64,000 nucleotides of DNA from Bacteroidota bacterium. GTDB taxonomy: Bacteria; Bacteroidota; Bacteroidia; AKYH767-A; OLB10. The notes under the pieces were generated by a model. That model saw only the letters and a program-made list of their open reading frames with translations, made no database searches and was not told the origin of the DNA. Both the position numbers and the translations under genes were made by a program. Position 1 is the first letter of the stretch. Each line of letters starts with the position of its first letter. The stretch lies in the NCBI GenBank assembly GCA_016713445.1, contig JADJPB010000008.1, positions 124,001-188,000 on the forward strand, written 5' to 3'. Of this stretch, positions 45,907 through 55,081 are shown piece after piece.

Positions 45907-45996
45907 TGGATGACAAATAAGAGAAAAAGGGTGATAGATCAAAATACAATCAAAGATAATTAATTATATGAAAAATCATAAATAGGTTCTTCGTGA

Positions 45997-46458
45997 TTAC
46001 TTATTCCAAACCAACTTCGCAGCAGATATGGTATCTCTCTCCAAGCGAACACCTTTTACCACTTCAAAACCATGCTTTAAATAGAACTGCAATGGCGATT
46101 TATAGGGTGTTCCATCCGCTTTCACGTCCAAATCATGATCTATCACCCAAGCCGAAATCGCTTCAACATTTTCAGTTAGCTCCTCCAACAAAATAGAGCC
46201 ATATCCTTTACCTTGCATAGAAGGCGGCATGAGCATGGCTAACCACAACTCCTCATCACGGATAAATCGGAACGAAAATGCTATAGCCGGAATGGATCCA
46301 TCCACCAGTAGAAAAAACTGCAATTGCTGAAGTCCGTCAAAATAAGATTGCATCATTCCCAAATCATCAAATTTCAAATTTAGGGGATACACGGCGTTCC
46401 AGCATTGTAGAAACGCTTCCTGCTGTTTATTATTTAATACTGGAGTGCTGATGATCAT
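45997..46458 (-). CDS. GNAT family N-acetyltransferase
   Basis: 153 residues. The core acetyl-CoA loop is MLMPPSMQGKGYGSILLEEL (Q-x-x-G-x-G), with a preceding beta strand LWLAMLM and the final strand FYLKHGFEVVKGVRLERD. The substrate is unknown. It is preceded by a TATCTTTG box at 46480-46487 on the minus strand, 21 bases from the ATG, which supports the start. It is a single-gene unit; the porin gene's terminator (46527-46560) separates it from the upstream gene. Confidence 0.85.
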   Translation of the reverse strand: MIISTPVLNNKQQEAFLQCWNAVYPLNLKFDDLGMMQSYFDGLQQLQFFLLVDGSIPAIAFSFRFIRDEELWLAMLMPPSMQGKGYGSILLEELTENVEAISAWVIDHDLDVKADGTPYKSPLQFYLKHGFEVVKGVRLERDTISAAKLVWNK

Positions 46459-46520
46459 AAATATTCAAAAGGGATTTATCAAAGATACAACATTGACCTC
46501 TTACACTCATTTAAAGCTTA

Positions 46521-46560
46521 TAAAAAAGCCTCGTTAAATTCATAAGAATCCAACGAGGCT
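46521..46560 (-). terminator. Rho-independent terminator of the porin gene
   Basis: On the minus strand AGCCTCGTT (46560-46552) pairs with AACGAGGCT (46535-46527) across a 16-base loop and runs into TTTTTTAT. It is placed 20 bases behind the porin stop. Confidence 0.9.
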
Positions 46561-46579
46561 AACTTAATTTATACTTTAA

Positions 46580-47842
46580 TTAAAAATTTATTTGAGCTTG
46601 TAAGCGCAACAAAGAACCTTCCTGATAATTATCCCTTAGGACAGCATCTTCAAATTTTCTTTTAGAAATTGTATACATAGCAACAAATTCAAATTGCGGA
46701 ACCGGTTGCCACTCTATACCAATTTCTGTTTCTTCCACTTCGTAGGAACGAGCATCTAACTCATGTTTTTTACCGCCATTATAATATTGGTATCGAACAA
46801 ATGGTATTACAATATGATCTCTAACTTTTGTCATGTATGACAAAATAACGTAACCACCATAGAGATCTTTCGTCTCTATAGAATCGGTTGCTTTATTAAA
46901 CTCAGGACCTTCACCGATATTATATTCAGCTTGAATACCAAATGGCTTTGGATACAAAGTAAAAGAACCGGCTACACGTTGATCTGTGTAATTCTTATCC
47001 AATGTAGTTTTAACACCACTTGATATTTGGTCTTTTGCCATCACATACTTTCCCGAATAACCTTGCACTCCCGCTTCGATGATTTGATTACCTAATTCAA
47101 AAGGGTAACTTAATCGTCCTACGACGTGCACTTCATTATTCAAATCAGATTTATTAGCCGTTTGTCCATTAAATACTCCAAAAGCAAATACGCCATAGTC
47201 ACCAGTTCCTTTTAAACCTGCCTTTACCAAGTGAGATAATAATTTTCTCTTTTTCGAAGGTGCCCAATAAAAGAAAGCACCCATATCACGTTCATTCGAA
47301 AAAGCACTATTAATAGCATCGTCACGATCAAGGGGCATACGGTTTTGGCTTGACTGCATATTTTCAAATCCAAAAGGAACTTTACTTTGACCTAGACGAA
47401 CTCTGAATTCATTTTTTTTATCAAATCCTAAATCAAAATAGGCATCTCTCAACTGCGCAAAATTTAAACTAGTTGATGAAGCAGCACTCGCAAAGTCAGG
47501 TTGAATATAAAAATACACTTGCTTCGAAATTTGTCCAGAAAAAATGATACGAGTACGTCTAATAAAAATCCCGCCATTATCTCCCCAACTCTTATCACAC
47601 TGATCGCATTTCAATTTCTCATTTGTTTCCAAAAAACGATTATAACGCACTTGTAGGTATCCACGAATTTTAAATGTCTCATACCATTGTTCTTCCTTTT
47701 CAGCCTTCGGAGCTGCCGGTGCTTCCGGTGTCGTTTGTGCATATAAAGAAGTAGTTCCTGCAATAAGCATTAGATTGACCAAAAACATACTTTTCCATTT
47801 TATCACCCCATTTGGATAACATCTTGATAATAATTTTTTCAT
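46580..47842 (-). CDS. OprO/OprP-type phosphate-selective porin
   Basis: 420 residues. A signal peptide (about 1-36, ending GTTSLYAQ) is followed by a short Pro/Ala/Glu spacer and a 16-strand-type barrel: FKIRGYLQVRYNRFLE, GIFIRRTRIIFSGQISKQVYFYIQPD, RVRLGQSKVPFGFENMQSS, and the last strand FEFVAMYTISKRKFED ... LLRLQAQINF ending in Phe, as outer-membrane barrels do. The family takes up phosphate or polyphosphate, but Bacteroidota members are also used for other anions. A TATTTTTG promoter box is at 47871-47878. A pair of Cys in KCDQCDKSW near residue 60 is unusual for a porin. Confidence 0.9.
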   Translation of the reverse strand: MKKLLSRCYPNGVIKWKSMFLVNLMLIAGTTSLYAQTTPEAPAAPKAEKEEQWYETFKIRGYLQVRYNRFLETNEKLKCDQCDKSWGDNGGIFIRRTRIIFSGQISKQVYFYIQPDFASAASSTSLNFAQLRDAYFDLGFDKKNEFRVRLGQSKVPFGFENMQSSQNRMPLDRDDAINSAFSNERDMGAFFYWAPSKKRKLLSHLVKAGLKGTGDYGVFAFGVFNGQTANKSDLNNEVHVVGRLSYPFELGNQIIEAGVQGYSGKYVMAKDQISSGVKTTLDKNYTDQRVAGSFTLYPKPFGIQAEYNIGEGPEFNKATDSIETKDLYGGYVILSYMTKVRDHIVIPFVRYQYYNGGKKHELDARSYEVEETEIGIEWQPVPQFEFVAMYTISKRKFEDAVLRDNYQEGSLLRLQAQINF

Positions 47843-48028
47843 AATAATTTTAGATTAGTTCCTTCGCGGGCAAAAATAGATTTAAATCTTTCCTAAAAAA
47901 CGCCTAACAAACCACTCAACGTTATCAAATTATTAAGATCAGATGTAATGTTAAGCGAATATTATGTCAATGTTAAGGTAACCTTTTGTTCATGTCAAAA
48001 AACAAAAGAAATGCTTCTAATTATTCGG

Positions 48029-49072
48029 CTAAGCGATCGACTTATTAGCCAATTGTCCGCAAGCAGCATCGATGTCCTTACCTCTGCTACGGCGTAAATT
48101 CACCACATGTCCATTTTTCCAAAGCTCATTCATGAAAGCATTGATTTTAGGCTCTGTAGTCTTTTGAAACTCACCGCCATCAATGGGATTATATTCAATT
48201 AAATTGATCTTACTTACTACGCGACGCGCAAAGGCTGCCAACTCCCGAGCATCCTCAATACTGTCATTGAAATTATTAAAAACGATGTACTCTAAGGTTA
48301 CGCGAGTACCTGTTTTTTCATAAAAATAATTCAATGACTCTTCCAGCACATCTAACTTATTACTTTCATTGATGGGCATGATACGATCACGCTTTTGATC
48401 GTTCGCTGCATGGAGTGATAAAGCGAGATTAAACTTCACTTCATCGTCGCCCAATTTTTTAATCATTTTTGCGATACCAGCAGTAGAAACAGTAATACGA
48501 CGCGGAGCCATATTCAATCCCTGTTGGGAAGTAATATGTTCAATACTCTTTAACACATTCGCATAATTTAAAAGCGGTTCGCCCATTCCCATATACACAA
48601 CATTACTCAATGGAATGTCATAATTAGATTGAGCCTGTTCACGAATCATGGCTACCTGATCATAGATTTCATCAAAGTGCAAATTGCGGATGCGATCCAT
48701 CTTACCGGTACCGCAAAATTTGCATGTCAAACTACATCCTACCTGTGAACTTACGCAAGCGGTCATTCTCGTATCTGTAGGAATCAATACACCTTCTACT
48801 ATATTTCCATCGTGTAACTTAAACGCATTTTTAATCGTGCGGTCACGACTTACTTGAGAAGTCTCAATAGAGATGGGATTAATCGTAAAATTCTCTTCCA
48901 GTAACGTCCTAGTTTCTTTCGACAAATTCGTCATTTCATCAAAAGAGCGGGCCGATTTGTTCCACAGCCAATCACTTACCTGCTTGGCACGAAATGCTTT
49001 ATCTCCTTTAGAGACGAAAACCTCCTTAAGCTCATCAAGGCTTAAATGACGTATATTTTGCTTTTCATACAT
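48029..49072 (-). CDS. rlmN: 23S rRNA/tRNA (adenine-C2)-methyltransferase RlmN
   Basis: 347 residues. A radical SAM enzyme that methylates C2 of A2503 in 23S rRNA and A37 of tRNAs. The cluster motif C-x3-C-x2-C is in QVGCSLTCKFCGTGKM; GMGEPLLN and the C-terminal SRGKDIDAACGQLA, with the second catalytic Cys, are also present. The length is normal. A TATCTTTG box (49078-49085) ends five bases before the ATG. The gap behind it to 49406 holds only degenerate repeats. Confidence 0.97.
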   Translation of the reverse strand: MYEKQNIRHLSLDELKEVFVSKGDKAFRAKQVSDWLWNKSARSFDEMTNLSKETRTLLEENFTINPISIETSQVSRDRTIKNAFKLHDGNIVEGVLIPTDTRMTACVSSQVGCSLTCKFCGTGKMDRIRNLHFDEIYDQVAMIREQAQSNYDIPLSNVVYMGMGEPLLNYANVLKSIEHITSQQGLNMAPRRITVSTAGIAKMIKKLGDDEVKFNLALSLHAANDQKRDRIMPINESNKLDVLEESLNYFYEKTGTRVTLEYIVFNNFNDSIEDARELAAFARRVVSKINLIEYNPIDGGEFQKTTEPKINAFMNELWKNGHVVNLRRSRGKDIDAACGQLANKSIA

Positions 49073-49406
49073 TGATGCAAAGATAAGGGATAGACGTTGG
49101 ATGTTCGATAGTCGATGCTCGATGCTCGAAACTGGATACTGGATACTCGATTCTAGTTGTAAGATGTTGGTAGCGAGGCTTCGAGGTCAGATTTTTCGTG
49201 AAGAAATAATTTAATTTAGAAAAATTTATATTCACTCCGCGACCGTTGCGTCCCTGCGACCGTTGCGTTTAAGCCGTGAATACCTTAACAACCAAAATTT
49301 CAAATTTCCCAATAAACAAAATTGGATCGAGAATCCTCACCATGAAATCTCTTTCCTATACTAGGAAATTATTCAAATTGAAGTGCAGATAATTATTTCA
49401 ACGAAT
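49073..49406. repeat. Intergenic gap with degenerate GATGCTCGATGCTCG / TGGATACTGGATACTCG repeats
   Basis: No gene. The part 49091-49160 is made of short iterated words (TCGATGCTCGATGCTCG, ACTGGATACTGGATACTCG) and 49225-49270 has a doubled GCGACCGTTGCGTCC word. The promoter box for rlmN is at 49078-49085. Confidence 0.6.
49078..49085 (-). promoter_or_regulatory. -7 box TATCTTTG five bases before the rlmN ATG
   Basis: Gap CATCA to the start codon; predicts a leaderless or nearly leaderless transcript. Confidence 0.55.
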
Positions 49407-50783
49407 TTACCCAAACAATAATTCGAAAACCTCTTCGACTTTTCCAACAGGAACAACTTTAATAGAAGCATTATCCTTTAATTTATCGGTACCGGCGTTA
49501 TAACTGCTGACAAATATTTTCTTGAAGCCTAATCGAGCGGCTTCGTTGATTCTTGCTTCAATTCGATTCACAGGCCTGATTTCACCTGTTAAACCCACTT
49601 CTCCTGCAAAGCAAAAAGAGGGATCGATAGACAAGTCTTCGGAAGAAGAAAGTATAGCGCAAATAATAGCCAGATCGATAGCAGGATCTTCGACACGAAT
49701 TCCACCTGCGATATTTAGAAATACATCCTTTGCACCTAATTTAAATCCGCAACGTTTTTCGAGCACCGCTAAAATCATATTCAACCGACGCAAATCATAT
49801 CCTGTAGTAGAACGTTGAGGTGTTCCATAAACCGCAGAACTCACCAACGCTTGTGACTCAATCAAAAAAGGTCGCACACCTTCCATCGTACAAGCAACGG
49901 CAGTTCCGCTCAAGCTTGCATCGCGTTGAGATAACAGCAAAGCAGATGGATTCGCGACTTCCACTAATCCTGCACCTTGCATTTCATAAATTCCTAATTC
50001 AGCGGTTGACCCAAAACGATTTTTGATGGCTCGAAGGATGCGATACACATGATGACGATCGCCTTCGAATTGCAATACCGTATCCACCATATGTTCTAAC
50101 ACTTTTGGTCCTGCAATAGAACCTTCCTTTGTGATATGTCCAATGAGTAAAACAGGAGTTGCCGTTTCCTTTGCAAAACGCAACAGCTCACCAGCACAAC
50201 CTCGTATTTGCGAAACCGTTCCGGGTGCGGATTCATATACATTAGAATACAGTGTTTGAATAGAATCCACAATTACCAATTCGGGCTGTAAAATTTCTAT
50301 TTGATGAAAAATTTGCTGGGTGGTTGTTTCCGTTAAGATATAACATTCACTTTGCAGCTTTCCGATTCGCTCGGCGCGCATACGAACTTGGTGTTCGCTT
50401 TCTTCGCCAGATATATACAATATTTTTTTTCCTTTCAGATGAATGGCAAGCTGTAATAGTAACGTCGACTTCCCAATTCCTGGTTCACCGCCTAATAATA
50501 TCAATGAACCGGGAACAATTCCACCTCCCAACACACGCATTAACTCGGCATCGGGAATGGCGATGCGTGGACTTGATTCCAACGCGATATCAGAAATCAA
50601 TCGAGGTTTATTTGCCTTTGCCTCCTTCAGGGGAGCGGCACGCCATTGGTTCTCTTTAGACGTAGGCTGAATCACTTCTTCTGCATACGTATTCCACTCA
50701 TTGCATGAAGGGCATTTACCGATCCATCGTGGCGAATTCGCTCCGCAATTTTGACAATAAAATACTGTTTTCGTTTTCGCCAT
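49407..50783 (-). CDS. radA: DNA repair protein RadA (Sms)
   Basis: 458 residues. A RecA-like helicase that helps branch migration. An N-terminal zinc finger CQNCGANSPRWIGKCPSC is followed by a P-loop GGEPGIGKSTLLLQLA, Walker B VIVDSIQTL, the RadA-specific KNRFG motif (AIKNRFGSTAELGIY) and a C-terminal Lon-protease-like domain (about 285-458, LNIAGGIRVEDPAIDLAI). The length is normal. It lies 42 bases downstream of an acetyltransferase gene on the same strand and may be co-transcribed with it. Confidence 0.97.
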   Translation of the reverse strand: MAKTKTVFYCQNCGANSPRWIGKCPSCNEWNTYAEEVIQPTSKENQWRAAPLKEAKANKPRLISDIALESSPRIAIPDAELMRVLGGGIVPGSLILLGGEPGIGKSTLLLQLAIHLKGKKILYISGEESEHQVRMRAERIGKLQSECYILTETTTQQIFHQIEILQPELVIVDSIQTLYSNVYESAPGTVSQIRGCAGELLRFAKETATPVLLIGHITKEGSIAGPKVLEHMVDTVLQFEGDRHHVYRILRAIKNRFGSTAELGIYEMQGAGLVEVANPSALLLSQRDASLSGTAVACTMEGVRPFLIESQALVSSAVYGTPQRSTTGYDLRRLNMILAVLEKRCGFKLGAKDVFLNIAGGIRVEDPAIDLAIICAILSSSEDLSIDPSFCFAGEVGLTGEIRPVNRIEARINEAARLGFKKIFVSSYNAGTDKLKDNASIKVVPVGKVEEVFELLFG

Positions 50784-50825
50784 TATTCTTTTTTATCAAA
50801 AAGGTTTCATTTAAATCGTTAAAAA

Positions 50826-51314
50826 CTAATATACTTTTTGAAGCATATGTACATCATGAAAATTTCCAAATTTTTTCCCTACTTCCTTTAATGTTCCCAC
50901 AACATGAAATCCTAATCGCTCATGCAGATAAACACTTTGTTCATTTCCACTTGTAATTCTCGCAATGAGTGTATGCAAACCTACTTGCTCTCCTTCGAGT
51001 ACCAAAACTTCAAGCAATTGTTTTCCGACACCTTGCTTTCGATAATCTTTATGAACATACAAACTTGTTTCAGCAGTAGAATCATAAGCACATCGATCGC
51101 TCCATCTACTCAACGAAGCAAATCCAATTACTAAATCATTCAACAATGCAACTAAAATCGGATGTGTGGATTTATGTGTCCTAAACCAATCCACACGATC
51201 TTCCAAACACTTCTCTTCTGTATCGAAAGTGGCAGTGGTCGTTAAGATAGCATCATTATAAATTTCAGTGATACGTGGTACATCTTTTTCCGTGGCTGGA
51301 CGAATAGTGATCAT
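50826..51314 (-). CDS. GNAT acetyltransferase (phosphinothricin/methionine-sulfoximine type)
   Basis: 162 residues. Begins MITIRPATEKDVPRITEIYNDAI and continues with TTATFDTEEKCLEDRVDWF, TAETSLYVHKDYRKQGVGKQLLE and NEQSVYLHERLGFHVVGTLKEVG, the standard pattern of the phosphinothricin-type GNAT group, which acetylates herbicide-like amino-acid analogues. The natural substrate in this organism is unknown; many homologues have a role in amino-acid analogue detoxification. The gene could be co-transcribed with radA, whose start is 43 bases downstream. Confidence 0.9.
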   Translation of the reverse strand: MITIRPATEKDVPRITEIYNDAILTTTATFDTEEKCLEDRVDWFRTHKSTHPILVALLNDLVIGFASLSRWSDRCAYDSTAETSLYVHKDYRKQGVGKQLLEVLVLEGEQVGLHTLIARITSGNEQSVYLHERLGFHVVGTLKEVGKKFGNFHDVHMLQKVY

Positions 51315-51379
51315 TCATCAAAATTAAAGAAATAACCGACGCCCGCTATCAAGTAATAAAAAATCTTCACTCCTAATAT

Positions 51380-52429
51380 TCAATCATTAAAAAAATTCTT
51401 ATCTATTAATTCAGCACCTGTTCCGGGTGAATCGGAAAGCTGCAAAGAACCGTCTTTATAAATTGCACCGTTGAATGGATCATTGCTAATCAACTTCGGT
51501 CCGTCTAAATCTACCCAGTCGGCCCAAGGGCTTAACTGAGCTGCGGCCATCGCACCACATGTACTTTCCGACATACATCCTACTAAAACTTTCAGTCCAA
51601 GTCTATTTGCTTGACGCACCAACGCCTGAGCAGGTTCAATGCCGCCGCATTTCAATAATTTTACATTGATACCATGGCAAACCGAAATCAACTTTTCCAA
51701 TTCTTTCATTCCCTGAATCGACTCATCTAAAATTAGGGGCAATGGTGCCGACTTAAATAAAGATTCATACTCACTTTCCAACTCAACAGGAAGCGGTTGC
51801 TCCACGAACAAACAATTTCTTTCCTTCAACCAATACATCCACTCCAATGCTTCCGAAACACTCTTCCAAGCTTGATTCGCATCAACACAAAATTGAGCGG
51901 TTGACGTATTTAAAAATGCTTCTACTCTGTCTTTGTCATTCTCACCGCCCAACTTAATTTTAAACAAAGAAAAATCAAAAGCTTCATTAACTTTTTGAAT
52001 GAGATCCTCCACAGAACTTATTCCTAATGTATAAGAACAAAGCACTTTTGCATCGGCTTGAATATCGAATACATTACGCACGGTTCGTTGAGTAAGTCGA
52101 GCAAAAAGATCATACATGGCAATGTCGACAGCTGTTTTGAGAGGCTTAGGAATGGTAGAATTCACCGCCGACAATTTCGCCATGGTGGTTCGAACTGAAT
52201 CGCTACCCATCATTTCGGCGGGGAAAAAATTATTAAAATTCCGCACCAGCTCAGGAACATCAAAACCTAAGTAAGGCGGAACTGCTGCTTCACCAAATCC
52301 ATCAATACCCATAAAAGAAGCTTTTACATAAATTGTTTCCGTACTATTTCGGGTTCCGTGAGCAATTCCAAATGGACTTTTAAACATTAACTCAAAATAC
52401 TTGACACTTAGTTGTAAACCTTTTCTCAT
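51380..52429 (-). CDS. Dipeptide epimerase (L-Ala-D/L-Glu epimerase type)
   Basis: 349 residues, an enolase-superfamily muconate lactonizing-type enzyme that epimerises dipeptides such as L-Ala-D-Glu from peptidoglycan. The capping domain (1-115) precedes the barrel with the K-x-K pair in LFKIKLGGEN, metal ligands in CVDANQAW, FVEQPLP and LILDESIQ, and the second-Lys motif INVKLLKCGG. The ATG is preceded by TAACTTTG (52434-52441) with only four bases between. It is divergent from the sugar dehydrogenase gene, with 50 bases between the start codons. Confidence 0.93.
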   Translation of the reverse strand: MRKGLQLSVKYFELMFKSPFGIAHGTRNSTETIYVKASFMGIDGFGEAAVPPYLGFDVPELVRNFNNFFPAEMMGSDSVRTTMAKLSAVNSTIPKPLKTAVDIAMYDLFARLTQRTVRNVFDIQADAKVLCSYTLGISSVEDLIQKVNEAFDFSLFKIKLGGENDKDRVEAFLNTSTAQFCVDANQAWKSVSEALEWMYWLKERNCLFVEQPLPVELESEYESLFKSAPLPLILDESIQGMKELEKLISVCHGINVKLLKCGGIEPAQALVRQANRLGLKVLVGCMSESTCGAMAAAQLSPWADWVDLDGPKLISNDPFNGAIYKDGSLQLSDSPGTGAELIDKNFFND

Positions 52430-52433
52430 AAGA

Positions 52434-52441
52434 CAAAGTTA
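52434..52441 (-). promoter_or_regulatory. -7 box TAACTTTG four bases before the epimerase ATG
   Basis: Part of the 50-base divergent promoter region 52430-52479. On the other strand TACTTTTA sits four bases from the ATG at 52480, giving two promoter boxes at the two ends of the gap. Confidence 0.55.
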
Positions 52442-52479
52442 AAGAAAGGAAGTATTGCAATTTTACTTACTTTTAATTC

Positions 52480-53676
52480 ATGAATAACTTCAAGCACCTG
52501 CGGATCCTTTTTCTATGTATTTTCTGTTCCACTGCGCAAGCTCAATCACCCTTGCGATTAAAGTTGACCGAGGTTGCCAGAGGCTATACTTCGCCCATTG
52601 GAATTTGTTCGCCATCAGATGGAACTCATCGACTCTTTGTGATGGAACAAGGAGGTAATGTCAAAATTATTAACAACGGGCAGAAGATCGCAATTCCATT
52701 TCTCAATATATCATCTCTACTGGATGGATTGAACGTCGCTTATTCCGAAAAAGGATTGCTAGGCATGGCCTTTCATCCGAACTACAAGAACAATGGTCTG
52801 TTTTATCTTTACTATTCAGCGAAGACGACACAAAGTGGGATGGATCATGAAAGCCGAGTTTCGGAATTTAAAGTCTCATCCGACCCTAATATAGCTGATA
52901 TAAAAAGCGAGAGAATAGTACTTATCATTCCACAGCCTGAAAGCAATCACAACGGAGGACAGATGGCCTTTGGTCATGACGGGTATTTATACATCGGTCT
53001 TGGCGATGGCGGTGGCGGTGGCGATCAACATGGGATCAATGGGAATGGACAAGATTTAAACACTTTATTGGGAAAAATCATTCGCATCGATGTAAATACA
53101 ACAACGGGATATAAAATTCCAACTGATAATCCGTATGTAAATTCTAAAACCATCCAACCTGAAATTTGGGCGAGCGGACTCAGAAATCCTTGGAGATTTT
53201 CCTTTGATCGTGCTACTCAAAAACTATTTTGTGGGGATGTAGGTCAAAATAAATATGAAGAAATTAACATTATTGAAAAAGGCAAAAACTATGGCTGGAG
53301 ATTAATGGAAGGAAATCACTGTTTTGATCCAACCAATGATTGTAATCCCTCAAAATATGTTGCACCCATTGCTGAATACGATCACGATGAAGGGATCAGT
53401 GTCATTGGAGGCTTTGTTTACAGAGGCTTAGAATTTCCTTCGCTGCATGGTTACTACATCTTTGGAGATTGGCAAGGTGTACTATGGTACTTACATCAAA
53501 ACGAAAAAACAAAAGCATGGGAACGTGGCCCTATCTTCACCGAAAAAGAAAACAACGCGATCTCCGGAAAAATAAATAGCTTTGGCGAAGATGAAAAAGG
53601 CAACATCTATATAGTCACACAGAAATTATTTGGACCTAAAAGTCCAACAGGTATCATTTATAAAATAGGCTACTAA
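52480..53676 (+). CDS. PQQ-type glucose/sorbosone dehydrogenase, exported
   Basis: 398 residues. A signal peptide (1-22, ending STAQAQ) precedes a six-bladed beta-propeller of the soluble glucose dehydrogenase/sorbosone dehydrogenase family: GICSPSDGTHRLFVMEQGGNV-type start, GLLGMAFHPNYKNNGLFYLYYS, GGQMAFGHDGYLYIGLGDGG, ASGLRNPWRFSFDRATQ, and IFGDWQGVLW. These enzymes oxidise sugars in the periplasm with PQQ, though many homologues have no proven activity. Its last base overlaps the ATG of the next gene (TAATG). Confidence 0.9.
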   Translation: MNNFKHLRILFLCIFCSTAQAQSPLRLKLTEVARGYTSPIGICSPSDGTHRLFVMEQGGNVKIINNGQKIAIPFLNISSLLDGLNVAYSEKGLLGMAFHPNYKNNGLFYLYYSAKTTQSGMDHESRVSEFKVSSDPNIADIKSERIVLIIPQPESNHNGGQMAFGHDGYLYIGLGDGGGGGDQHGINGNGQDLNTLLGKIIRIDVNTTTGYKIPTDNPYVNSKTIQPEIWASGLRNPWRFSFDRATQKLFCGDVGQNKYEEINIIEKGKNYGWRLMEGNHCFDPTNDCNPSKYVAPIAEYDHDEGISVIGGFVYRGLEFPSLHGYYIFGDWQGVLWYLHQNEKTKAWERGPIFTEKENNAISGKINSFGEDEKGNIYIVTQKLFGPKSPTGIIYKIGY

Positions 53677-55019
53677 TGTTTTTCACTCAATATTTAAAAA
53701 ATGAAAAAGTACTTTGGGTACTAATAATTGCAACTCAACTTTTCTTCTTCAATTCTTCACAGATTCTTCAACATACGAAGACTGCGGATTCCGCCGAATA
53801 CATTTATCTCGCCCAAAACATCGTTGATCACGGTGTAATTTATTGCGGAGACTATACATCAGAACCAAAAGACATTTCACTTTATAGCAGAAGAACACCC
53901 GGATATCCTGTATATTTATTACTTACAAAAATAATCTTCAATTCCGATTTTCTCCCATTGCTCTTGCAGTGCATGTTTTCTATTTTCAATATTTTTCTTG
54001 GGTATAAAATTGCAATACAAATATTTTCTGATTCCTCTAAAGCCTATTTGTATTTATTCTTTTTTCTATTCTTTCCCAGCCAATTTATTTACGCCACCCT
54101 TTTTATGACAGAAATACTGTTTCAAACATCAGTTCTCCTCTGCATTTATTTTTTATTAATATTTGAAAAAAATGGACGATTTAAATTTTTTTACATTTAC
54201 CATCTCTTTCTTGCAATAGCCTACCTTATTAAACCCATAGCTTTGTTTCTTTGGTTAGTATATATTCTCTATGGAATCATTTTTCATAATAATCGAGGAA
54301 TTGCTGCGCGACAAATTACAATCGCTTTATTTCATCTACTTATCATAGGAGGTTTCTTCATTAAGAACTACCATCAAACTGGGATCGCAGAATATTCAGG
54401 CATTGGAAGAAAACTTCTCATCAACTATAATATGCCAGCATTACTTTCATCTTATGAAAATGAAGAATATGCTAAAAACCGTATTGATTCTTTACAATTC
54501 AGTATCATTAATCACACTTATGCATCACAATGTGCAAGCATTGATTTATTCATTCGAAAAGAAGTTACGAGTCATCCACTTCACTTTATTGCATTACAAG
54601 TATATGGAGCAATCAAATTCCTATTGGAAACAGGAAGATGGGATCTTGAACTTTGGAGAAAAGGCTATCAACATCTTGACAATTCCAAATCACTAAAGCA
54701 ACAATTTACCACCAATGGATTAACTGGTCTCCAACAAGAATTAAAAAGCTGGAATCCATTTTTTCTAATATACTATTTCCTCGTCATGATAGTAACCTTC
54801 ACGCTTTTCATTTTATTTATAAAAAGTCTATTTAACACCTCGTTACTTTTTCGGCACAAACTACTCCTTGTATCTACTATCATTTACTTTGCTTTGTTGA
54901 CTGGGCCTTCTGCATCTGCAAGATTTAGAATTCCTATTTTCCCTATTTTGGTAATTCTGGCAATTACTGGTATTCCAAAGAGAAATAGTCAATCAAATTT
55001 TTTCCTTTCTGCAAAATAA
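53676..55019 (+). CDS. Membrane glycosyltransferase-like protein (GT-C fold)
   Basis: 447 residues with about ten membrane helices. The first loop after helix 1 holds TADSAEYIYLAQNIV and SRRTPGYPVYL, a pattern of dolichyl/undecaprenyl-phosphate sugar-using GT-C proteins (ArnT/PMT-like), with the conserved acidic residue in the first loop. The sugar and acceptor are unknown. It is translationally coupled (TAATG) to the upstream dehydrogenase. No lipid-carrier genes are nearby. The assignment is moderate because such proteins diverge strongly. Confidence 0.7.
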   Translation: MFFTQYLKNEKVLWVLIIATQLFFFNSSQILQHTKTADSAEYIYLAQNIVDHGVIYCGDYTSEPKDISLYSRRTPGYPVYLLLTKIIFNSDFLPLLLQCMFSIFNIFLGYKIAIQIFSDSSKAYLYLFFFLFFPSQFIYATLFMTEILFQTSVLLCIYFLLIFEKNGRFKFFYIYHLFLAIAYLIKPIALFLWLVYILYGIIFHNNRGIAARQITIALFHLLIIGGFFIKNYHQTGIAEYSGIGRKLLINYNMPALLSSYENEEYAKNRIDSLQFSIINHTYASQCASIDLFIRKEVTSHPLHFIALQVYGAIKFLLETGRWDLELWRKGYQHLDNSKSLKQQFTTNGLTGLQQELKSWNPFFLIYYFLVMIVTFTLFILFIKSLFNTSLLFRHKLLLVSTIIYFALLTGPSASARFRIPIFPILVILAITGIPKRNSQSNFFLSAK

Positions 55020-55067
55020 TTATACTAACTTCAAGTCTTAGAATCCATAAAAATCAAAATATCCCAT

Positions 55068-55075
55068 TAAATTTG
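55068..55075 (+). promoter_or_regulatory. -7 box TAAATTTG six bases before the lnt ATG
   Basis: Supports the ATG at 55082 rather than the TTG at 55073 as the start, since the TTG lies within the promoter box itself. Confidence 0.5.
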
Positions 55076-55081
55076 CAGTTC

